Below, one piece after another: positions 56,800 to 64,000 of a stretch of 64,000 nt of DNA. Position 1 is the first letter of the stretch. Each line of letters begins with the position of its first letter. The position numbers and the translations under genes are program-made. The notes beneath the pieces were generated by a model. It did not search any database. It was not told the origin of the DNA and worked only from the letters and a program-made list of their open reading frames with translations. Source of the DNA: Hemibagrus wyckioides (Eukaryota; Chordata; Actinopteri; Siluriformes; Bagridae); the NCBI RefSeq assembly GCF_019097595.1, contig NC_080718.1:17312657-17376656 (forward strand). Reading direction: 5' to 3'.

Positions 56800-59700
56800 A
56801 TGGATGAAGAGGCCTCGCTTGAGAGTTACTTTGACCAATCAATTGCTGTATGTTGAGATCTTGGACTCAGATGTAATCTGGTGCTTAAAATAAGGAGATT
56901 ATTTTTATCTTCTTCATGTCATACATGCTCTTAACTTTATGCCCCCTTCCACCAGGGTTCCTCTGAGTACATATTTGAAGGTGATTTGGGTTTGCAGGGC
57001 CCACCTCAGCTTCAGGATCCCTCTTTCCTCTCCTCCTCCATCCCTAACCAACAGAAAGATCTCCCTGAGGATCTGGACCTGAGCTTTCTGCCTGATGAGC
57101 TCAGTGCTCAGGATGAAGGGGGAGAGAATGGAGGAGTGGGTTCTACAGAGGACAGCGGTGTTTACTTGGACTGTACAACTGGATTGTCAACTGAAGCAGA
57201 CACTGATGCTAATAGGAGACAGCCTGCAGCCTCTCCATTCTGCAACCTCCCTATGACCCCCATGACACCCATGACCCCTGTCGCCCCTGTGGCAGAAAGT
57301 TCAGGGATCATCCCACAATTACAGTAAGATAATTGACTTTTATTAAGCAATCAAGATCTCTCATACTTTTCTAAAATGTGTGATGTTTCTATTTCACTGC
57401 ATTAAAGTACAGTCAGAAACATATTGCATGCTCTAGTGCTTGTCACTTGGGTGGGTCTTTATGGACTTTTATGTATCTTTTAGTTGGGAAAGTAAATGTA
57501 GTGTGGTTTAAAACTTACTTAATATACATAGCAAGATGGTAGCTTAATGGTAAATAAATGTTAAACTGCACTGTTTCACTACAATCCCCTTCGTATGTAA
57601 AAGTACAGAAGACTTACCCTTGAGAGTACCACACTGGTACAGTTCAGTATTTGTTGTTTTGAGAGTGATGGCAGGCTGTTTAGATCCACATAGTCTTTAA
57701 ATATGGAAGAACACTCTATATTTGGCATGTAAAGAAGCACAGGGATGATCACAGGAGCTCAGAGGTTTACTTGTGGTCAGTGAGAGTCAATAGGAGAATA
57801 CAGGGTGTGCTCAGTTCTAGTAGTGGAGAGAAATGTATTTTCTGCATTTTTGAACTCCTGGCTTTCTGCAATTATATACCCTGTATTTTTGCATTGCTGA
57901 GATGTTTCTGCCATGCCCTTCTAGCTTTGTGGAATTTGAACATATGATAACAGTAGGATGTTGTGTGCAATCTGACTTCATTTTCATGTACACATATGAA
58001 CCTGTGTTTGTGTGTGTAAAGGAATATAGTGTCCACAGTAAACCTGGCATGTCCACTAGACCTGAAAGCCATCGCCCTTCAAGCTCGAAATGCTGAGTAC
58101 AATCCAAAGGTGGGTATAATTTGAATGATAAAGATTTCTTTCATAGTGCCTTCGGCTTTCAGAGATCTGAGATCTGAGAAACTGAGATCAAGGAGAGGAA
58201 AATAAATGTATTTAGTATGCATGGATATTTATAATAGCAACATTAAATCACATTGAAAATACTGTTTTCAGTATTGCAAGCTCAGATCATGATCTTCCAC
58301 AGCGGTTTGCTGCTGTAATTATGCGGATCCGTGAACCCAGGACCACTGCCCTCATCTTCAGCTCAGGAAAAATGGTCTGCACAGGCGCAAAGAGGTGAGC
58401 TTTAATCTCACAAATCAGGTATATCAATTACAAATGTATGCACAAGATGTACCTCACCCCCTACAAGGTCAATTATTTACATCTTTCGTGAATGAAGAAA
58501 ATGTAAGCATTTCTGGAGGGCAATACACCATTTGACAGACAAGGTTTAAAAACTGTTGGGCATTACACCAACAATATGGTTGCTTTTAGATACAGGATTG
58601 GACAGGATGCATGGCTTTATATTTGCAAAGAGGATTTACATAATATTAAACATTTAATATTATTCATTGGAAAAAGACCTCAGACATTTGATCTGTTTAA
58701 ACACATTTGTATGAAATATTGTGACTAGAACAGCAAGGTGGAGAATTTTTCTGAGAATATGAAAGCCCCTAATGAACCTCTGATCATCTGTCCAGCCCAG
58801 ATGGATACACTATATTGCCAAAAGTATTCGCTCACCTGCCTTGACTCGCATATGAACTTAAGTGACATCCCATTCCTAATCCATAGGGTTCAATATGACG
58901 TCGGTCCACCCTTTGCAGCTATAACAGCTTCAACTCTTCTGGGAAGGCTGTCCACAAGGTTTAGGAGTGTGTTTATGGGAATTTTTGACCATTCTTCCAG
59001 AAGCGCATTTGTGAGGTCACACACTGATGTTGGACGAGAAGGCCTGGCTCTCAGTCTCCGCTCTAATTCATCCCAAAGGTGTTCTATCGGGTTGAGGTCA
59101 GGACTCTGTGCAGGCCAGTCAAGTTCATCCACACCAGACTCTGTCATCCATGTCTTTATGGACCTTGCTTTGTGCACTGGTGCACAGTCATGTTGGAAGA
59201 GGAAGGGGCCAGCTCCAAACTGTTCCCACAAAGTTGGGAGCATGGAATTGTCCAAAATGTCTTGGTATGCTGAAGCATTCAGAGTTCCTTTCACTGGAAC
59301 TAAGGGGCCAAGCCCAGCTCCTGAAAAATAACCCTACACCATAATCCCCCCTCCACCAAACTTTACACTTGGCACAGTGCAGTCAGACAAGTACCGTTCT
59401 CCTGGCAACCACCAAACCCAGACTTGTCCATCAGATTGCCAGATGGAGAAGCGCGATTCGTCACTCCAGAGAACGCGTCTCCACCGCTCTAGAGTCCAGT
59501 GGCAGCGTGCTTTACACCACTGCATCCGACGCTTTGCATTGCACTTGGTGATGTATGGCTTGGATGCAGCTGCTCGGCCATGGAAACCCGTTCCATGAAG
59601 CTCTCTGCGCACTGTTCTTAAGCTATTCTGCTATTCTTAAGCTAATCTGAAGACCACATGAAGTTTGGAGGTCTGTAGTGATTGACTATGCAGAAAGTTG

Positions 59701-61122
59701 GCGACCTCTTCGCACTATGCGCCTCAGCATCCGCTGACCCCGCTCCGTCAGTTTACGTGGCCTACCACTTCGTGGCTGAGTTGCTGTCGTTCCCAAACAC
59801 TTCCACGTTCTTATAATACAGCTGATAGTTGACTGTGGAATATTTAGGAGCGAGGAAATTTCACGACTGGATTTGTTGCACAGGTGGCATCCTATCACAG
59901 TTCCACGCTGGAATTCACTGAGCTCCTGAGAGCGACCCAGTCTTTCACAAATGTTTGTACAAACAGTCTGCATGCCTAGGTGCTTGATTTTATACACCTG
60001 TGGCCATGGAAGTGATTGGAACACCTGATTCTGATTATTTGGATGGGTGAGCGAATACTTTTGGCAATATAGTGTATATGACCATAATTATAATAGAAAC
60101 CCCGTCTTTCCCTCCTTGTTACGGCACTGTATTCTACTTTTTCTTATTGCACCTCGGTGCTAATTATTATTATTTTTAGTATTATTATTGCTTTGCTGAT
60201 CCTTAGTTTTCTCTATTCCATGTGTTGAACATCTTTGTTCATTAAGTGCTCAATATCATTCAAAAAGTAGTAGGGAAAAAAATCAGGTATATCAAATGCA
60301 GTGTGTGGTTGGTTGTCTAAAGGCAGTCTGGTATTGAATGTACTTCAGAGTAATTTCTTGTCATTGATAATATCACATTCTCTTGATTTCCTGGGTGTTT
60401 TACTAACATCTCATTTTAATAAAGTTTATCTTATCTCCTGCCAGTGAGGAGCAGTCTCGCCTTGCTGCAAGAAAGTATGCTCGCGTCGTACAGAAGCTCG
60501 GCTTCCCAGCCAAATTTCTCGACTTCAAAATCCAGAACATGGTTGGAAGTTGTGATGTGTGTTTCCCTATACGGTTGGAGGGCCTGGTACTGACTCACCA
60601 GCAGTTCAGCAGGTCCACCAAAATAACTTCTTCTGTTTTAAAGCAATATGAAATCTCGCTTCTGTATAGTAACTTTGATATTTTATACCTCAAGCTATGA
60701 ACCTGAGCTGTTTCCTGGTTTGATCTACCGTATGGTGAAGCCACGGATTGTCCTCCTGATTTTTGTGTCTGGAAAAGTTGTTCTTACAGGTATGCTGGGG
60801 TTATCTGTTGATAATCAATTTTATCATAATATTTATCGTTTGAAACCTCTGGTTTAAACTTATATAAAAATATAAATTATAAATATTTTCAATAAGTATA
60901 TCTTTTATTTTACACAATGCACGAGAATACTGGAAATATCTATTAACATTTATAATATTTTTCGAGAACTTACAAAAACTAACCATGTCCTAAATGTTAT
61001 GTTTTAATTTTTCACATTGTTTTTTTCCCCCATTTGTAAATCTAGGTGCTAAAGATCGCTCTGAAATATATGAAGCGTTTGAGAATATCTACCCAATTCT
61101 GAAAGGATTCAGGAAACAGTGA
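56800..61122 (+). CDS. tbpl2: TATA-box-binding protein-like 2 (TBP2/TRF3), 7 exons
   Basis: TBPL2 replaces TBP at core promoters in oocytes and early embryos. Exons: 56800-56847, 56956-57323, 58022-58109, 58303-58394, 60445-60612, 60695-60789, 61046-61122. The sum is 936 nt, 311 codons plus stop. The N-terminal half has [10 protein letters not shown] and a [10 protein letters not shown] run followed by [17 protein letters not shown], the signature that separates TBPL2 from TBP, which has a glutamine tract here. The C-terminal 180 residues form the two-fold TBP saddle and keep the DNA-kinking Phe residues in [19 protein letters not shown] and [19 protein letters not shown]. One oddity is Cys238 in [11 protein letters not shown], where Lys or Arg is usual. 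Intron 4 contains a Tc1 element. The ATG at 56800 is the first in frame. Confidence 0.95.
58808..60074 (-). mobile_element. Near full-length Tc1-like transposon in tbpl2 intron 4
   Basis: The ends CACTATATTGCCAAAAGTAT (left) and, on the opposite strand, CACTATATTGCCAAAAGTAT (right) are identical over these 20 bases and flanked by TA. The length is 1267 bp, normal for a Tc1 family member. It lies antisense to tbpl2. Identical ends suggest a fairly recent insertion, although the transposase is already broken. Confidence 0.92.
58890..60024 (-). pseudogene. Broken Tc1-type DD34E transposase
   Basis: Three pieces on the minus strand: an N-terminal paired-like HTH with the GRPRK hook (60024-59686), a middle piece with the first catalytic Asp in WSDESRF (59612-59334), and a C-terminal piece with FQHDCAPVH and DLNPIEHLW (59294-58890). 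Between the second Asp and the Glu are 34 residues, as in Tc1. A stop ends the first piece near 59685, a small duplicated CTATTCTTAAGCT tract sits near 59620-59645, and an in-frame TAG near 59332 separates the last two pieces. No intact transposase can be made. Confidence 0.9.
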
Positions 61123-61272
61123 AAAGTGCACTTCTCCTTTTTATTGAGTTCTGATATTTCAGCATATGAGGTGATTGTCTCTGTTTATTGAAAGTGATTC
61201 TTTATGCTTTCAAATGAGTCAAGCTTTTGTTAAAGGACATTTTGTATTTTACAAAATATTATGTTACAAAAT

Positions 61273-61282
61273 AATAAATAAA
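61273..61282 (+). terminator. Candidate tbpl2 poly(A) signals
   Basis: Overlapping AATAAATAAA about 150 bases after the stop codon, with further AATAAA-like motifs nearby. Confidence 0.5.
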
Positions 61283-61801
61283 TTAACAAAATAAATTATG
61301 TTACATTTTATAAAATATTATATTACAACGTTTGCAAACGTTGTGCATGTTGTTTGTATGTGTTTCACTTACTGTGTTTACCATTTAAGTGGTGAGAGGT
61401 AAATGTTTTGTTAACACATTTTGCTACATAGTACACTGAACTATAAAAGTCTGATTTTCTGACAACTGGTTCTGATTTTCATACTAGAAAAATGACACAA
61501 TCCACCATGCTGTTTCAGAGCCTCTGCGCATGTCATGTTTGCATTTCTCATGTTGCTTTGTTTTCCACAGCTTGTTCTCCAGGCTCGCCAACACCCAGTT
61601 CTTCTGACAAAATATTCCTCTAACCATTTCTTCCGATTTAGGAGAATGAAAACTGTTCTTTCTATTTCGTTTAGTAACCTGCGTTCTTATCCCTTAACAA
61701 ACCCAAGATAAAATGGTTTATGCCAGATTTACTAATCATGATCATTCAAAGTAATCTAATTCAGTTCCTCAAAAACACTTGAGAACCAAATGAGAGTTCT
61801 A

Positions 61802-62287
61802 CACTATATAGCCCAAGGTTTCTGGACACCTGACCATAACATCCATATGTGGGTCTTGCCCAAATTGGAGGTCTTTGTATGTTCTAGCATTACAAGTGAA
61901 ATTTCAACTGAAACTAAAAGGTCCAAACCTGTTCCAGCATGATAATGTCTTTGTGCACAAAGCCAGCTTCATGAAGAAATGGTGTGGAAGAACTCAAGTA
62001 GCCAGCACAGAGAACAACTTAACACATTTTGAGTAAATTGGAAGGAACTGGAATGCCAACCACTCCCCAGGCCTCCTAGCCCAGGATCAGAGCCTGACCT
62101 CACCTATGCCCTTGTGGTTGAATAAGTAAATCCCCACAGTCATACTCCAATAGTATGATAGTAGAAGGCTTCCCAGAAGAATGGAGGTTATAATACAGCA
62201 ACATGGCGACTGAATCTGGAATAGGATATTTAAAATGCACATATGGCCAGGATGGGCAGATGTGCATGAACCTTTGGCCACATAGTA
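61802..62287 (+). mobile_element. Degenerate Tc1-like element, about 490 bp
   Basis: The left end CACTATATAGCCCAAGGTTT faces a right end whose opposite strand reads ACTATGTGGCCAAAGGTTCA, flanked by TA. The plus strand still shows FQHDNVFVHKASFMKKW, the region of the second catalytic Asp, then decays into stops. Confidence 0.72.
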
Positions 62288-62462
62288 TATTATTATAAGA
62301 CTTGATTAGTATAGCCAGGTTGTGATGTCTGGCATAACTGCACACTCCTGTTTTGCCAGGAAAAGCAGATACAGATACATGTGCATTCACATATTATAGT
62401 ATTTTTGTTCTCTTACAAAACACTTCACTAATGCTAACTGCATTCCTCATATTTACGTTTTG

Positions 62463-62583
62463 TTTGAACTCATCCATTTTTCTTTAGATTAGATTAGATT
62501 CGACTTTGTCATTGCGCATGCGTACAAGGCAACGATAAATAAAGTTGAATCTAATCTAAAAAATAAATAAAAATGAGTTCAAA
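62463..62583. repeat. Hairpin-forming inverted repeat
   Basis: The arms TTTGAACTCAT...TTAGATTAGATTCGACTTT (62463-62507) and AAAGTTGAATCTAATCTAA...ATGAGTTCAAA (62541-62583) are near complements around a loop of about 33 bases (TTGCGCATGCGTACAAGGCA inside). It resembles a small MITE or a folded SINE tail. Confidence 0.7.
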
Positions 62584-62961
62584 GAAAAGGTAGATATTAG
62601 GAAACGAAAGCTGACATTCTGATCTGTTGTCTCATATTCATCAATTTCAAATCCAAATGTCTTCAGCATATAGTAAAGACAAAACTGTCGTAGGGTCTGT
62701 ATATTGATCAAATCTACAAGACATATATTTGACACGCCCATTTGATCTTATTTTATTTGCTAACATTTGATATGCAAACATCCAGCAAGCATCAGTTTTG
62801 TATTTTTCATGCATCTTGAAAGACAGTAGAGATTTTCTGTTCCCCGTTTCCCCCGTCAGGGCCTCTCCAGTCTGAACATGATCGTCTCTCCTCTCTGTCC
62901 GTGACCACAACACATTTCTTTTTCATGCGCGTGCCCCTGACAACAATCAGGAACATCTTGT

Positions 62962-63250
62962 GGGCGGAGCCTTAGACCCCCCGGTGAGCACTGGAGAGAG
63001 GTGGTCATCGCTGAACTCACGCGCAGGCTAGCTGGCTTGTACATAAACAAAGTGAGTCACGTGGTCGGGCTCCACGAGAAGCGCAGTAGCAGCAGCGCCT
63101 CTCCAGTGACGGTGTGATGTTTTGTTGTTGTGTGTAGGCAGCGGTAACTTATAGATTCAGCGTTTGAAGCTGAAAATGTTATCGGACACGACGTGAACTC
63201 TGCTGTCATATCCCGGTAGTACGGCATTACAGAGGGAAAGCGCCAGCGTT
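62962..63250 (+). promoter_or_regulatory. atg14: atg14 promoter and leader with GC box and CLEAR-like E-box
   Basis: A CpG-rich stretch. It holds a GC box, GGGCGG (62962-62967), and GTCACGTGGT (63056-63065), which matches the TFEB/TFE3 CLEAR consensus GTCACGTGAC at eight of ten positions with an intact CACGTG core, 195 bases before the ATG. The transcription start is not visible. Confidence 0.5.
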
Positions 63251-63537
63251 ATGGCGTGTCCCCCGGAAAGCGACGTGCGGGTGGTCGGGCCTTGTGAGTC
63301 GGGTACTGAGGGGGCGAGAGCACAGGCCCGAGCAACCAGCCGACAGGATCAGCCTTGTCCAGGGGCCGTGAGAGTGTCCCCGGCGTCTGTAATGGTGGAG
63401 TCGGTGGATGATGCGGAGGGGCTGTATGTGGCCGTGGAGAGATGCCCTCTGTGTAACACTGCGAGGCGCAGGCTAACCTGTGCCCGGTGTATAAGAGCTG
63501 GAGACTTCGTGTACTTTGACGGTAAAAATCCCGAAAG
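63251..63537 (+). CDS. atg14: Beclin-1-associated autophagy regulator ATG14 (Barkor), first coding exon only
   Basis: ATG14 is the subunit that directs the class III PI3K complex (VPS34-VPS15-Beclin 1) to ER sites where autophagosomes form. This exon encodes residues 1-95 and two bases of codon 96. After a variable Ala/Arg-rich start comes [20 protein letters not shown], then the second half of a CxxC-x8-CxxC motif (Cys65, Cys68, Cys77, Cys80). This is the N-terminal cysteine repeat known to be needed for ER targeting in human ATG14. The start has a good context (G at -3, G at +4). The donor is AAAG|GTATGT at 63538. The rest of the gene lies outside the window. In human, TBPL2 and ATG14 are also neighbours in the same orientation. 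Confidence 0.92.
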
Positions 63538-64000
63538 GTATGTTCTGTTAATAACGCTGTGTTTCTTCACATATTAGAAGGCGAAAACAGCGCATCTCTG
63601 TATGTACGCAGATTACTTAGCAATGTAGCGTTAACGTTAGCGAGTTCTTTATGTAAACAGTGGTCTTTGCTAGCTCATGCTAACGACTGGGCTAAACAAC
63701 AAAGGCGTTTATAGCTGCACTCGTCGCTGTTTTCTTCTGAGAGCGATAACACATTTATAATGCGTGTATGAAGAGTAATAACAAACTTTTACAGTACTGT
63801 CAGACTGCATTAGCTAGCTAAGTTACCATGACCCGCTAACTAACTAGGTTAGCTGAGTCATAAACTTGGCTATGTAGTTTATGTGGAACATCCAGTTGTC
63901 CCAGATGTTTGAACACATCTGATGTCCTTCGTGTATTACTTTAACTGAATGCATAGGAAGTGTAATAGTAAATCTGATTTGTTTGGGGTTTTTTTTTAAT
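63538..64000 (+). other. atg14 intron 1 (start)
   Basis: Intronic sequence running off the right edge, with several GCTAGC/TTAGCTAGC motifs and no exon. Confidence 0.8.

Larger units (their letters stand above)
61123..63050. other. tbpl2 3' end and tbpl2-atg14 spacer
   Basis: Several AATAAA motifs at 61273-61295 probably end tbpl2. The spacer then holds a degenerate Tc1-like element (61802-62287) and a hairpin repeat (62463-62583). No further gene is supported. Confidence 0.7.

Overview
This is vertebrate nuclear DNA, almost certainly from a teleost fish. The evidence is interrupted genes with GT-AG introns, vertebrate-specific proteins, and many degraded Tc1-like transposons of the type common in fish. 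An otophysan (catfish-like) source is a guess from the repeat content, not something I can prove. I found no operons, CRISPR arrays, rRNA or tRNA genes. The window holds five protein-coding genes. I joined their exons by hand, checking splice phase and comparing with remembered human orthologues; no alignment was run.

Layout: (1) About 37-16062, + strand: mga, a MAX-dimerising T-box/bHLH repressor, 24 coding exons, about 2757 codons. (2) 16063-19860: mga 3' end, spacer with a deleted Tc1 copy, and a CpG-bearing promoter and leader. (3) 19861-50209, + strand: mapkbp1, a JNK-pathway WD40 scaffold, 31 coding exons, about 1565 codons, with an 8.7 kb second intron full of repeats. (4) 52577-54985, - strand: jmjd7, a JmjC lysyl hydroxylase, 8 exons, 312 codons, convergent with mapkbp1. 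(5) 56800-61122, + strand: tbpl2, the germline TBP paralogue, 7 exons, 311 codons, with a broken Tc1 element in intron 4. (6) 63251 to the right edge, + strand: first coding exon of atg14, cut off by the window end.

In human, MGA-MAPKBP1-JMJD7 lie together on 15q15 and TBPL2-ATG14 lie together on 14q22. Here the two blocks are adjacent and jmjd7 is inverted relative to mapkbp1, so a synteny join lies within 54986-56799, a spacer that also holds a fold-back transposon. The genes do not form one pathway: MGA is a PRC1.6/MAX-network repressor, MAPKBP1 a JNK/ciliary scaffold, JMJD7 a GTPase hydroxylase, TBPL2 a core-promoter factor and ATG14 an autophagy PI3K subunit.

I did not find a convincing new biological system. 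The points most worth a second look are a non-canonical GC-AG intron in jmjd7, back-to-back poly(A) signals between the convergent genes, a CLEAR-like E-box upstream of atg14, a lost DNA-contact histidine in the mga basic region, an Arg/Lys-to-Cys change in the otherwise near-invariant TBPL2 core, an 18-nt microexon, tandem splice sites, a frame-preserving 93-nt intron, and several well-preserved transposon structures.
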